IMG/VR virus record: IMGVR_UViG_3300028920_000118
Location: 1 to 44,770 of that record
DNA length: 44,770 nt
Source: a virus
Reading direction: 5' to 3' (one strand)
The position numbers were made by a program, and so were the translations under genes. Below the pieces are notes generated by a model. It did not search any database. It worked only from the letters and a program-made list of their open reading frames with translations, and was not told the origin of the DNA. This document shows positions 1-9,315 of this stretch, in pieces; the first letter of the stretch is position 1, and each line of letters starts with the position of its first letter.

Positions 1-214
1 TTCTGAACCAGATTCAGAGAGTAACATTGATCTGGTAACTGAATACTTCAAGAAAGGATGGACACAGGTTGGAAACTTGTGGATTAAAGGAAGCCAGAGA
101 TACCTTGCACAACAGTTAGGTGTTGAGGGTTCCTTGAAGGGCAGGGCAGCAGGAGGTAACGGATGGATTAAGGATGCCTTCGATGCCTACCAGTGGGGAA
201 CCAAAGAAGATTGG
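1..214. repeat. Terminal redundancy of the contig, left copy
   Basis: These 214 bases are repeated at 44557..44770 with one difference: G at 127 against T at 44683, which gives a Glu or Asp codon. The repeat lies inside a coding gene, so it looks like the overlap of a circular or circularly permuted assembly rather than a natural terminal repeat. It implies a unique length of 44,556 bases. Confidence 0.93.
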
Positions 215-481
215 GAACCCATGCTTGCTGGTAATGGCCTGGAGGATGATGATGTCTTTCCAGAAGTTGACAACAAGAAAGGTACTGTAAGGATGGTTGC
301 CAGGAATAAAGCATTCAGGGCAAACCTGTATCTTACTAAACCTATTCCACTATCAGAAATTAGAAAGTTCATGGCTAAGAAGAAAGAACATGATCAGAAG
401 ATCGCTGCCGAACGTCACGAACAGGCAGAGGCTGAGTACAGAAAACAGATGACTGAGATGGGATTAGGTCAATATATGTAG
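2..481 (+). CDS. Internal virion protein, T7 gp15-like (C-terminal part; start lies at 42863)
   Basis: The reading frame is open from base 2. Through the 214-base terminal overlap it joins in frame to the gene starting at 42863, giving a 724-residue protein, close to the 747 residues of T7 gp15. The visible part is charged and helical, and its end is rich in Glu, Gln and Lys (about the last 40 residues), a likely coiled coil. In T7, gp15 forms part of the internal core ejected into the cell to build the DNA conduit. The ATG at 77 is internal and should not be taken as a start. The TAG stop (479-481) shares its G with a hairpin that precedes the next gene. The assignment rests on length and position, not on a recognised motif. 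Confidence 0.72.
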   Translation, partial: SEPDSESNIDLVTEYFKKGWTQVGNLWIKGSQRYLAQQLGVEGSLKGRAAGGNGWIKDAFDAYQWGTKEDWEPMLAGNGLEDDDVFPEVDNKKGTVRMVARNKAFRANLYLTKPIPLSEIRKFMAKKKEHDQKIAAERHEQAEAEYRKQMTEMGLGQYM

Positions 482-497
482 TCTAACACCGTTAGAC
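481..497 (+). promoter_or_regulatory. Hairpin GTCTAAC-ACC-GTTAGAC before ribosome site
   Basis: A 7-bp stem with a three-base loop begins on the last base of the upstream TAG stop and abuts the AAAGGAGG ribosome site of the gene at 509. It belongs to a ten-copy family described in the findings. Confidence 0.8.
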
Positions 498-508
498 AAA
501 GGAGGATT

Positions 509-1639
509 ATGATAGACAAAATCATGAACTCTATTGGTGAGTTCTTAGGACAAGGTGCCAGTCAAGATAGTATCCGTCAGCGCATCTTAGATAACTTAGG
601 ACCGGCAGAAACTCCTGTACCAGAACCAGTGGTGCAGGAGGAACCTGCTCCTGTTAAACAACCTATGGTGCCAGACATGCCTAACGTGACTGCACCTGAT
701 GTTATGGATGACATGCGAATCCATGAGGAAGAAATTGATGAAACACTTTCAGACTTTGAGCCTGTCGATGTCCGTGGTCAGTGGGAGATTAAGGCTGCTG
801 ATGAACGTAAGCGCCTTGACAACGATCCTGATGCTGCTATCGAACGGCTCACTACGAACAGAGGTGGACTGACCAGGAACAAAGGTCAAGCCAATACCAT
901 GTATATGGATATGTTAAAGAAGGCAGAGAATCCAGACATGAAAGGTCTAACTACTGTCAACGGTGAAAAGAGATTCATGATGATCAAGTCACCGAAAGAG
1001 AAGAAAGAGGATGGACAATCCGAGTATGAGATCGGATATGGGATCAAAGTCCTGGATGACTGGCTATCTGATGATCCAAAGAAGTGGCTTAAGATCAATG
1101 ACATCCCTGTTAATGTGAAGGAAGGACTGACACAAGAACAAGTTGATACCTTACTGCAAGAACGTATAGGTAAAGACAGGGCTGTTACAAGCTCTCAACT
1201 AAATCATTGGGATAACATGACAGAAGAAGAGAAGATAGGGTGGCAGGATCTGACCTATAACGGTGGCATCGGTTTGCTTAAATCAAGCAGCCAAGCTAAG
1301 ACCGCTGCCAACAAAGGATATACCATGGAAGGTCTTGTTAAGCTTACTCACTTCACCAGGGCTGGAAGCCAGAGATATCGTGGACTTCTCAAACGAAGGA
1401 TAAATAACTACAACCAAGCTGCCTTATCAGTGACTGGTGCGCCGGTGATTGAGAAGTACGAGTTTGGACCGAAGGGAATACGAATCAAATTCAGTTCCAA
1501 GCTTATGGGTCCGAAGTTCAGCAAAGGTTTTAAGGATAAGGTTAATGCTGCTGATGGATGGTACAATGTACCTGGATCAGTAAAGGAGGGAAAGGATAAA
1601 CTCTACAGCATGAATGATGATTACCAATTTGAAGCATAA
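509..1639 (+). CDS. Virion-associated lysozyme-like (GH24-type) protein
   Basis: This 376-residue protein probably opens the peptidoglycan for the ejected core. Residues 1-125 are acidic and proline-rich. Residues 130-310 resemble a phage lysozyme fold: a Glu in KKAEN (E140) sits where the catalytic Glu of T4-type lysozymes lies, followed by IGYGIK (about 175-180), LTQEQVDTLLQ, a DLTYNGGIG segment and an FTRAG...GLLKRR ending typical of the family. No signal peptide or membrane segment is visible, which argues for virion delivery rather than secretion. It lies between the gp15-like and gp16-like genes. In T7 the murein-cutting domain is the N-terminus of gp16, so this looks like the same job carried on a separate protein. 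It could also serve as the endolysin, since no other was found. The catalytic assignment is by pattern only. Confidence 0.7.
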   Translation: MIDKIMNSIGEFLGQGASQDSIRQRILDNLGPAETPVPEPVVQEEPAPVKQPMVPDMPNVTAPDVMDDMRIHEEEIDETLSDFEPVDVRGQWEIKAADERKRLDNDPDAAIERLTTNRGGLTRNKGQANTMYMDMLKKAENPDMKGLTTVNGEKRFMMIKSPKEKKEDGQSEYEIGYGIKVLDDWLSDDPKKWLKINDIPVNVKEGLTQEQVDTLLQERIGKDRAVTSSQLNHWDNMTEEEKIGWQDLTYNGGIGLLKSSSQAKTAANKGYTMEGLVKLTHFTRAGSQRYRGLLKRRINNYNQAALSVTGAPVIEKYEFGPKGIRIKFSSKLMGPKFSKGFKDKVNAADGWYNVPGSVKEGKDKLYSMNDDYQFEA

Positions 1640-1647
1640 GGAGATAT

Positions 1648-4600
1648 ATGGGAGATTACTATGAAAACATAGGGCTGGCCGATCAGCCTATAACTAACTA
1701 TGAACGCTTCCAGGCTAAGAAAGCTGCCGAAGAAGCCACGGGGCCAGATGCAGTATTGAAGGGGTTAGAAGCTTCAGCATCTTCCGCAATGACTCCATTT
1801 GCAGCTAAAAGAGCTTGGGATCGCAGGTCTTCTCAGTTTGAAGATGACCCGACATGGGAGATTACTGATGACCTGCGTTCTGATCTAATGCACGAATACA
1901 ACAAACATGAAATGGAAGAACTTGAGAAGTCAGGATCTGAGTCAGAGTTTCTGGCAAGGAAGAGATACATTCAAGAAGACAGAGATAGGTTATATGCAAA
2001 GTCTGCTCTTGGCTTGAAAGGTATCGTTGCTGACGTTGCTTTCTCATTGCTTGACCCTACTGCATGGGTTCTCGGCGCTGGCACTGGTATGCTGGGTGTG
2101 GGTGCCAAAGCTACCGGGCTTGCTAAAGCTGCCCAGGTTGCTACTATGGCAGGTATGGAGAACGCATTCCTTGAAGGTATATTAGCTCAAGGAGATACAC
2201 AGCATGAAGCTATTGACACTGTCATTGCCTTTGGTGGTGGTGCTACAATCGGTGCTGCAATGTCTCCTTTTGTAAGAACAAGAGGTGGAAGAAGGGTTGA
2301 CTTAGCTGATGAAGCTGATGACGCCTTCCGGCGGGATGCTGAGAACTTTGTAGCAGATGAGGTCTTGAAGAACTCACCAAGACCTCAGACAGACATTGAC
2401 ACTTATAAAGTTCAACGGCATATAAACACCAGAGATATTGAGCTTAACAGAGCTTATAAAGCTGGTGAAGCGTGGGATAATGCAAGGTTTGGGGAAGCTA
2501 AAAGACGTATCAAGCAGATTGACAAAGAGCTTGAGATAGAAAGTCTTAGGGAGGAATCCCCGGCTTTACATAGGGAAAGGGTTCGTGAAGAACAACGGTC
2601 TTTTATCAAGAAAGCTGAACCAGAGAGACAGAAGATAAAGGAGCAATACCGTGAAGGGATCGCTAAGCAACAAGAGAAGATCATCAAGATCGAAAAGAAG
2701 CTTGCTCAGAAGGACACACCCAAACAGCAAGCGAAGTTGTGGAAAGAAGAACTAAGACTTAGAGAGATACAAGCAGAAATGACAGGAAAGATCAGCCGCC
2801 TTGAATCAAAGCTAAAAGCCAGAATACACAAAGCTGAATACAAGTTCCGCAAAGCTACCAACCAGACAGCAAAGAGGGCAGTTGATTTACGTAATACTTT
2901 ACTGAGGGAAAGATTACAATTGAACCATGGTATGGACCTTGCTATTAAGTCCAGAAAGGCAGGTAAAGAACTCCAAGCCTGGAACAATATGACTTATGGT
3001 CAGAAGATCCAGAGTATTTTTGGTGAAGATCTGCCAACTATCAGTAGTAAGATGCAAGAGCAAGCCAAAGGGAGAGTTGACTTGAACTCTGATGCAAAAG
3101 TTAAGGTAGATGAAACAGTTGGTGTAGATGATGAAGGGATTATAACCGATACCAAAACTGCTCCGCTTGGATCAGCAGGTGCCGCAGCAGCGGGGTTCCG
3201 TCCCTTACATCGTCTATACAATTTAGCTGACCCTGTCAAGCAGTCTATTCAAAGGTTTGCATTTGATGGAGGAAAAGTACCTAAAGCCCTTGAAGGTTGG
3301 TCTTTGTTTCCTAAGTTTACCAAGTGGGCACATTCACCATTTACCAGACTATCCAAGTCTGATAATCTTACAATCCGTGGTTTGAACTACCACTTGCTCT
3401 CTGCTGGTCAGGGTGGACCTGCTAACCCTACAGGCGCTGCTGCTGTATGGTCAGATATTTATGGTAAGCAGTTCCGGTCTGCTGTTCGTAATAGGATCGC
3501 AGAAGGTATGGATATTTATCGGAAAGCCAATAACATTGGCAGAATGCAGATGATGTTCAAACCAGAAGTAACGCACCAGTTCTATAAAGATGTGATCATG
3601 GAAGTTAAGTATCCTGGTTCGATAGCTGATGATGGAGTCAAGCTTGCTGCCGAGGGTTGTCGTGACCTATTTGAAGTTGCGGGTAAGAGCATGAAGACCA
3701 GAGGTGTCAAAGGCTTTGAGAATTTGGACCTTGATAGGAACTACTTCTCAACTATTGTGGATGAAACCAGAATAGCGACTGCTTGCCGGGAGCATGGGAT
3801 TGATAAGGTTGAAGCCTTGTTATCTGATGCCTACCAACGCGGTGAGTTTGAGCTACCAAAGCAGACTGCCGACTATGTAGCCAGAGGATATGTAGCCAGA
3901 GCTTTGGACCATACTTTGAAGATGACTGAGTTCCCTACTAAGGTTCGGAACGTGGATATTGATAGGATGGTCAAAGGCTTGAAAGATGCAAATGTTCCAG
4001 ACGATGTTATCGAATCTTTCATATCCGAAGCTGCTGAGAGCAATCTTGTTCAAGGTATGTCCAATAGGGCAAAGAAGTCACTTAGACCTGACTTGCAAAC
4101 TGAGTTGAACGGGTTAAAGATGATTGATATGATTGAATCTGATGTGCCGAAGTTGCTTGAATCCTACACCAGAGAAGCTGCTGGAAGTTCTGCCATGGCA
4201 AGGCTTGGATTCAAAACAAGAAGAGAAGCTAAAGAGTTCCTAATGGAAGTTAAGAAGGACTCTTACAACCAAGGTTTCAATAAAGCAGACATTGACCAGG
4301 AAGTGCAGATTCTTTCTGACTGCATCGACATGATCTACGGTCGGTCCATTGAGAAAGATCCAGGTTCTACTTTCATTAGAAACATGAGCCGTGTCAGAGA
4401 CTTTACAGCACTTATGCGACTCCAAACAATGGGGTTGTCTACTATACCTGAGATTGCCAGAGTAACCGGCAAGAGAGGGTTAGGCACAGTCATGGATGCA
4501 ATACCTGATGTTGGTATCTTTGGAACCAGAGGAATACGGGCTGGAAAGAAATGGTCCGGTGAATTAACAAATCCTAAACTGAGAGAACTTGAAGATATGT

Positions 4601-5622
4601 TTTATATTACAGGTGAAGATCATATCCTGTATCCAGGTTATCTTAGAATAGATAACATAGAAGAATCTGCAGTATATAAAAGCTTAGGCTCTTATGTGGA
4701 TAATTGCCTTGCAAGAGGCAGGAGGGTGCAAGAGGTTATATCAGCCTTCCGCATTATGCAGGGTTCAGGTGAACGTCTTAGTTTGAATGCCCTTGCTAAT
4801 AAAATGAAGCGATGGGCAGATGATGAAATAGAACTTGGCAAGTTCCTAAATAACTCCGACATTAATGATGCTGGATGGCATGACGGGTTTCTTGACCAAG
4901 TCAAAGAGTGGATGCAAGCCAACCCAAGAACAGAGATGCACGAAGGCAGAGAGATCAGATTATTTAATGCTGGTAAGATGCCTTTGGAGATGCGTGAGCG
5001 ATTAGTGCTTGGGTTACACCAGTTGACAATGAGAGATATGCAACGGCCAATGATAGGAGAGATGCCTACTTGGATGAACAAGTGGTTCGGAAGTACCTTG
5101 ACACAGTTCAGAAACTTCTCCTTACTTTCCTTGAATAAGCAGTTGATACATGATATCCGACATGATCAGATGGCTGGTGCATTAATTGCTATGCACTCTA
5201 TATTCCTTTCTTATGTCGCCTATGGGCTTAAAGCTTGGCACAATGGAGTAGGGAGGAAAGATCAAGATGCTTACTTCAAGCAAGCATTTGGACCAACTGG
5301 TTTGGCATTTGGTATGCTGAACAACATGGGCCAACTTGCCTCTCTTGGCCTTGCTGGAGATGTGCTGGCTACTCTCGGAGCTTTACCAAGCGATTGGATG
5401 GCTGCACCTGGAAAGAGGGGATTCAGATCAATGACTCCAAGCTCTATACCTATTGTTGGTATGGGGTCTGATATGCTTAATATTGGGAAGGATGCAGTTG
5501 ATACAGTTAAGTGGGATGCTGATCCAAGTAAGACATTTAGGGATTTACAAAAAGTTGTACCATTTGGCAAAGCAGCAGGTATACACCAAGCTCTTAACGC
5601 TATATCTGGTGCATTAGAATAA
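1648..5622 (+). CDS. Large internal virion / DNA ejection protein, T7 gp16-like
   Basis: At 1324 residues it almost equals T7 gp16 (1318) and keeps its place just upstream of the tail fibre gene. In T7 the protein leaves the capsid, spans the envelope and pulls in the first DNA. Residues about 120-155 and 185-205 are glycine/alanine-rich hydrophobic stretches. Residues about 290-430 are very charged Lys/Glu/Arg helix, a probable coiled coil. A hydrophobic stretch near residues 1174-1197 could insert in a membrane. Unlike T7 gp16, I see no transglycosylase-like N-terminus; the neighbouring lysozyme-like protein may supply that activity. The start follows AAGGAG at 1638-1643 with a short spacer. 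Function is inferred from size and synteny. Confidence 0.78.
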   Translation: MGDYYENIGLADQPITNYERFQAKKAAEEATGPDAVLKGLEASASSAMTPFAAKRAWDRRSSQFEDDPTWEITDDLRSDLMHEYNKHEMEELEKSGSESEFLARKRYIQEDRDRLYAKSALGLKGIVADVAFSLLDPTAWVLGAGTGMLGVGAKATGLAKAAQVATMAGMENAFLEGILAQGDTQHEAIDTVIAFGGGATIGAAMSPFVRTRGGRRVDLADEADDAFRRDAENFVADEVLKNSPRPQTDIDTYKVQRHINTRDIELNRAYKAGEAWDNARFGEAKRRIKQIDKELEIESLREESPALHRERVREEQRSFIKKAEPERQKIKEQYREGIAKQQEKIIKIEKKLAQKDTPKQQAKLWKEELRLREIQAEMTGKISRLESKLKARIHKAEYKFRKATNQTAKRAVDLRNTLLRERLQLNHGMDLAIKSRKAGKELQAWNNMTYGQKIQSIFGEDLPTISSKMQEQAKGRVDLNSDAKVKVDETVGVDDEGIITDTKTAPLGSAGAAAAGFRPLHRLYNLADPVKQSIQRFAFDGGKVPKALEGWSLFPKFTKWAHSPFTRLSKSDNLTIRGLNYHLLSAGQGGPANPTGAAAVWSDIYGKQFRSAVRNRIAEGMDIYRKANNIGRMQMMFKPEVTHQFYKDVIMEVKYPGSIADDGVKLAAEGCRDLFEVAGKSMKTRGVKGFENLDLDRNYFSTIVDETRIATACREHGIDKVEALLSDAYQRGEFELPKQTADYVARGYVARALDHTLKMTEFPTKVRNVDIDRMVKGLKDANVPDDVIESFISEAAESNLVQGMSNRAKKSLRPDLQTELNGLKMIDMIESDVPKLLESYTREAAGSSAMARLGFKTRREAKEFLMEVKKDSYNQGFNKADIDQEVQILSDCIDMIYGRSIEKDPGSTFIRNMSRVRDFTALMRLQTMGLSTIPEIARVTGKRGLGTVMDAIPDVGIFGTRGIRAGKKWSGELTNPKLRELEDMFYITGEDHILYPGYLRIDNIEESAVYKSLGSYVDNCLARGRRVQEVISAFRIMQGSGERLSLNALANKMKRWADDEIELGKFLNNSDINDAGWHDGFLDQVKEWMQANPRTEMHEGREIRLFNAGKMPLEMRERLVLGLHQLTMRDMQRPMIGEMPTWMNKWFGSTLTQFRNFSLLSLNKQLIHDIRHDQMAGALIAMHSIFLSYVAYGLKAWHNGVGRKDQDAYFKQAFGPTGLAFGMLNNMGQLASLGLAGDVLATLGALPSDWMAAPGKRGFRSMTPSSIPIVGMGSDMLNIGKDAVDTVKWDADPSKTFRDLQKVVPFGKAAGIHQALNAISGALE

Positions 5623-5640
5623 TAATTAGAAAGGAGGATT

Positions 5641-8634
5641 ATGTCTTTAACTTTTAGTCAAACGCAAGGAAATGGTGTTAATGTAAATTACCCAATTGTT
5701 GTACAAGGTGGTTATTTTACAGATGAAGATATCTTAGTTGAGTTTGTTAATGTTGAAACTAAGATAGTTTCAGAAGTACCTGATACTATGTATATAATTT
5801 CAAACGGAAGCGTTATCTTCAATGAAGCACCTTCAAGTGATGTTTATGTAAGAATTAGAAGGGAAGTAACGTTAGAAGATACTTATTCAGACTTCACTTC
5901 TGGTAACTCTTTTGGTGAAGATAATATGAACAGATCTTTTCTACAGGCCCTTTATCAGACTCAGCAACTTGCTGATGGATTTAAGCAGGACGATTACTAC
6001 GAGAAAGATAATCTTAATCTCGGAGATAACAGGATAACAAATCTACAAGATGGTGTAGATGAACAAGATGCTGTTACTATGAGTCAGTTAGCTTTAGTTG
6101 ATCCAACAGTTTTAGATGGTGTTGTATTTACCTCTACACAAGAGACAGAGTTACAAGAAGCTTATGATCATATAACAGAAGATGGAACCAGTCACTCAGC
6201 CGTATCTTCCCATCTTGCTGATACTGATAACCCTCATAATGTGAGTGCAGACGATGTGAATTGTCTGTCTAAGACAAACACAACTCCATACGTTCCTACG
6301 CTTGGGTATCATCCTGCAACAAGAGCATACGTCATTGATTATGTCACGTCTGCTATTGAAGGAGTAGATGTAAATGCGGATGATTTCCTAAGTAAGACCA
6401 ATGAAACACCATATACACCTACAACTGACTATCACCCATCTACTAAAAAATATGTTGATGATACTGTTGCAGAAGCAAGCTTAGATGTTATTGGTGAAGC
6501 CTTATCTACATACAATGGAAGTATCCTTGATGCTATAACAGCAATAGGTGTAACGGAAACTGTATTAATAATAGACCAAACACCTGATGCGCTTGTTGCA
6601 TATACCGAAGTGCCAACTAATATAACAATAGACTGGAAGCCTGGGTTTGTTTTATCAGGTTCTTATGATTTTGTGGTTAAAGGAAATCTTATTGCTGGTT
6701 ATTATAAGTTGTTTAATAGTACAGTCACTGCTACATTTAATGGAACGGGATCAGTCTATCCTGAGTGGTTTGGTGCTATAGGCAATCAGATAACTGATGA
6801 CCATGATGCAATTCAATCTGCTTTTTACTCAGAAGCTGGAATGGTAGTAGGAAGACCTGGGGCTAAATATCTAAGTGGAGGGCAGTTGTTAATTCCGTCT
6901 AATTTTATATGGAATGGAAACGGAGCTACTCTTGTTCGTGGATACCAAGGTTCTGGAGTTACAAATGAATTTATAACAAACACTGCAGGTCGTACAACTT
7001 ATGATAACCATGATATAACTCTTATAAATTTAAAAATAAGACAAAACTCTACAAGTGATGCAGGCAATATTCTACAACTTATTGGTGCAGATAGAGTAAC
7101 TATATATGGTTTAAACATTGTAACAATAGCAGAGTTTTCTGGTATTGGTGGTTGGGCTTGTTACTTATCAGGGGAAGATATAGTCTTAGATAATATATAC
7201 ATAGATGCAAGATCACACTACACCTGGGGTGATGGAGTGCATCTTTCTTATGTTAAGAATTTCTCTATGCAAAATTTTGTTATACATGGTGGAGATGATG
7301 CCATCTCTTTATTCTATCAATCTGCTTCTTGGGCTACAGCAGGAGCGAATCTAACAAGCGAAAACATAAACATTGGGAATGGTGTAGTATCTTCTCAGAT
7401 GGCTAATGGAATAACTTTAGGTGCCGCTGCTGTTATAGACCCTGGTGGTGAGGATGCAGGAAATAATTGTTATTTTAAGAATGTTCTTTTCCATGATATC
7501 AATATTAATGGAGTTGGCGATGGTTCTTATTCAATAACCATACGAGACAGAAGAGCTGTAGGGGCTATGACAGGTAAGCATGATAACATAAGATATTCAA
7601 ATATAGTTATCTCTGAAACTACTAAGAACTCTGTTATCTACTTAGCAGGGAATGATGATATAGATGATGTTGGAAATATAGGTAATGGTAATTTTGGATC
7701 AGTTACTTTTGATTGTATAAAATATAACCACACAGGTAGTGGATCAGATGTTTATATGTATGGTGTAGATAAGCTAAGCTTTAATAACTGCAGTGCTATT
7801 AGAAGTAATGCTTCACCAACAGGTAGCCAATTTCAACTACAAAAGATAGAAGAGCTTATATTTAATAATTGTGACATAAGTATAAATACTTTAAGCACTA
7901 TTGGCCTACAGTTGAAACACATAGATAAGACAACTATAAACTCTTGTGACTTAGTAGGAACAGCATCATTATATGCCGCCATACAAGTATCTGTTGATGC
8001 TAACTTAACTCCTGATTTTTATATGTCAGGTGGAAGTATCAGAACTGCTTCAAGGTCAATACATACTGAGGGTACAGGAAGTTATGGTGATTTCATAATC
8101 AAGAGTGTAGATATTGATGATACATCCATTACCCTTACTGAACCCTCTGGAACAAGAGTTAAAATCGGAGAGGATATCCCTACTATTGTAGCAGGGCCGG
8201 AATTTTCAGCAGACCATGACACTTACGGAGGTATAATAGGTGCTGGGGGTTATGCCAGTTTATATGGTGGACTTAAATGGACTGAGAACTTTGACATCAA
8301 TGGTAATTTTTATGATGGTAAGTTCACGGCACCTGCTGATGGTATTTATGAGTTTAATGGACTTATGAGCTTTACAGGTCTTGATACCTCAGTTACCCTT
8401 GTGGTAGTTTATTTAGTACAAGAATATGCAGCAGGTGGGTCTAAGAATCACACGCTTGCATACACTAAAGGAGGCAACATTGTTCATTATGGTAACTTGA
8501 GTATGCCTTATGGTAAGATGATTCAAATGAGTGAAGATGATGAAGTTTATCTTTATGTTTATGCCGACGGGATGTCAGATAATCTTGGTGGGATCTATGA
8601 AACAACTACCTTTGAAGGAAAACGTCTATCTTAA
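5641..8634 (+). CDS. Tail fibre/tailspike with T7 gp17-type anchor, beta-helix and C1q-like end
   Basis: The 997-residue protein should bind, and may degrade, a surface polysaccharide. Residues 1-150 match the T7 gp17 N-terminal anchor that attaches fibres to the tail (early FSQTQGNGVNVNYPI, later NMNRSFLQALYQTQQLADGF). Two copies of an LSKTNxTPYxPTxxYHPxT motif start near residues 204 and 247. From about residue 375 (EWFGAIGNQITDDHDAIQSA) a long Asn/Asp/Ile-rich stretch to about 830 looks like a right-handed beta-helix of the pectate-lyase/tailspike kind. The last 130 residues (FTAPADGIYEFNG) resemble a C1q/TNF-like trimerisation or binding head. The start has a strong AAAGGAGG site. The gene is more A+T-rich than its neighbours, as is common for exchanged receptor-binding modules. 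Substrate and catalytic residues cannot be assigned. Confidence 0.85.
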   Translation: MSLTFSQTQGNGVNVNYPIVVQGGYFTDEDILVEFVNVETKIVSEVPDTMYIISNGSVIFNEAPSSDVYVRIRREVTLEDTYSDFTSGNSFGEDNMNRSFLQALYQTQQLADGFKQDDYYEKDNLNLGDNRITNLQDGVDEQDAVTMSQLALVDPTVLDGVVFTSTQETELQEAYDHITEDGTSHSAVSSHLADTDNPHNVSADDVNCLSKTNTTPYVPTLGYHPATRAYVIDYVTSAIEGVDVNADDFLSKTNETPYTPTTDYHPSTKKYVDDTVAEASLDVIGEALSTYNGSILDAITAIGVTETVLIIDQTPDALVAYTEVPTNITIDWKPGFVLSGSYDFVVKGNLIAGYYKLFNSTVTATFNGTGSVYPEWFGAIGNQITDDHDAIQSAFYSEAGMVVGRPGAKYLSGGQLLIPSNFIWNGNGATLVRGYQGSGVTNEFITNTAGRTTYDNHDITLINLKIRQNSTSDAGNILQLIGADRVTIYGLNIVTIAEFSGIGGWACYLSGEDIVLDNIYIDARSHYTWGDGVHLSYVKNFSMQNFVIHGGDDAISLFYQSASWATAGANLTSENINIGNGVVSSQMANGITLGAAAVIDPGGEDAGNNCYFKNVLFHDININGVGDGSYSITIRDRRAVGAMTGKHDNIRYSNIVISETTKNSVIYLAGNDDIDDVGNIGNGNFGSVTFDCIKYNHTGSGSDVYMYGVDKLSFNNCSAIRSNASPTGSQFQLQKIEELIFNNCDISINTLSTIGLQLKHIDKTTINSCDLVGTASLYAAIQVSVDANLTPDFYMSGGSIRTASRSIHTEGTGSYGDFIIKSVDIDDTSITLTEPSGTRVKIGEDIPTIVAGPEFSADHDTYGGIIGAGGYASLYGGLKWTENFDINGNFYDGKFTAPADGIYEFNGLMSFTGLDTSVTLVVVYLVQEYAAGGSKNHTLAYTKGGNIVHYGNLSMPYGKMIQMSEDDEVYLYVYADGMSDNLGGIYETTTFEGKRLS

Positions 8635-8656
8635 TTAAGGGACCAGTTACGATATA
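8634..8656 (+). promoter_or_regulatory. Phage RNA polymerase promoter (variant copy)
   Basis: The sequence reads AAGGGACCAGTTAC-GATA, matching the recurrent promoter except for C instead of A at -1; the predicted +1 is G8651. It begins on the last base of the tailspike stop codon and would drive the lysis/packaging cluster. Confidence 0.65.
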
Positions 8657-8679
8657 AACTTAATAAGGGAGGTGGTTAC

Positions 8680-8931
8680 ATGAAAATAACATCATTAGTT
8701 ACTATCATTACAACTATCCTCCCTATACTTGCAGTCTTAGTTGTTCTATGGTCTGACGTACAAACTATTAAGAAGACTAAACTTGAGTATAGGGAGCTTG
8801 CTGATTTCCGTACTGAAGTTACAGGAAAATTATCATGTATTGATCAATCAATCAAGGGCTTAGACGAGTCCGTGAACAGGCTGCTTGATGAAAGGAGATT
8901 AGCTTATGAGCAAGCGATTAGCAGCAACTGA
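8680..8931 (+). CDS. Small membrane protein, holin or spanin candidate
   Basis: This 83-residue protein has one N-terminal hydrophobic segment (about residues 5-24, ending at an Asp-containing turn) followed by a charged, heptad-like helix to the end. It sits where T7 has its class II holin gene 17.5, between the fibre and the small terminase subunit. The topology of one membrane helix plus coiled coil also fits an inner-membrane spanin, although spanins are usually longer. The start has a strong GGGAGGTGG site. The 3' end overlaps the next gene by 26 bases in another frame. The lysis role is inferred from position and topology only. Confidence 0.5.
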   Translation: MKITSLVTIITTILPILAVLVVLWSDVQTIKKTKLEYRELADFRTEVTGKLSCIDQSIKGLDESVNRLLDERRLAYEQAISSN

Positions 8932-9223
8932 GGAAGAGATAGGTGAACTGCACAAATTAATCACGACCTGCCACAACATGAAGCTCGACGCTATCTTGAA
9001 GATGGCAAAGAAGTTCCAGGAGATGGGAGCTTTAGAAGCTGTGTCAGAAATTATTAACTCTCGTGATCTCGGAGCTATCCAGAAGTGGGTAGAGTACAAT
9101 GGTGTATCAGCTATTGCTGCATCCGAGAGTGGAGAAACTGAGCTTGGCAAGAAGCTACGGCTTATTAAAGAAGCTCAGAAGGGTAAGGTAGTACCCTTTA
9201 AAGAAACAGGAACGGACGACTGA
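8906..9223 (+). CDS. Terminase small subunit, T7 gp18-like
   Basis: This 105-residue, mostly helical protein ends in a Lys/Thr/Asp-rich tail and occupies the small-terminase position directly before the large subunit (T7 gp18 has 89 residues). Small terminases bind concatemer DNA and regulate the ATPase and nuclease of the large subunit during packaging. The ATG lies inside the upstream gene and is preceded by AAAGGAG. The final TGA shares one base with the next ATG (TGATG), so translation is probably coupled. The call rests on position, length and helical character. Confidence 0.6.
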   Translation: MSKRLAATEEEIGELHKLITTCHNMKLDAILKMAKKFQEMGALEAVSEIINSRDLGAIQKWVEYNGVSAIAASESGETELGKKLRLIKEAQKGKVVPFKETGTDD

Positions 9224-9315
9224 TGTTGAATATTCACATCTTCTTAGGTTCTGTACTTGGCATAGGATGGATGATTATGTGCTGGTCCTTTGTATATTAT
9301 AGGTACTTTACCTAA
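9223..9315 (+). CDS. 30-residue membrane microprotein between terminase genes
   Basis: The frame reads MLNIHIFLGSVLGIGWMIMC and ends VYYRYFT, so nearly the whole 30-residue peptide is one membrane helix. It is joined at both ends by shared bases: TGATG with the small terminase gene and TAATG with the large terminase gene. T7 carries its spanin genes (18.5/18.7) at exactly this place between 18 and 19. The peptide is too short to be a normal spanin and has no lipobox, so it could be a small lysis accessory or holin-like peptide. No ribosome site of its own is visible, so translation would depend on coupling. Confidence 0.5.
   Translation: MLNIHIFLGSVLGIGWMIMCWSFVYYRYFT

Noticed and set aside
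77-481. Separate 134-residue gene starting at ATG 77
   Set aside because: It is the in-frame end of the gene that starts at 42863, shown by the terminal overlap.
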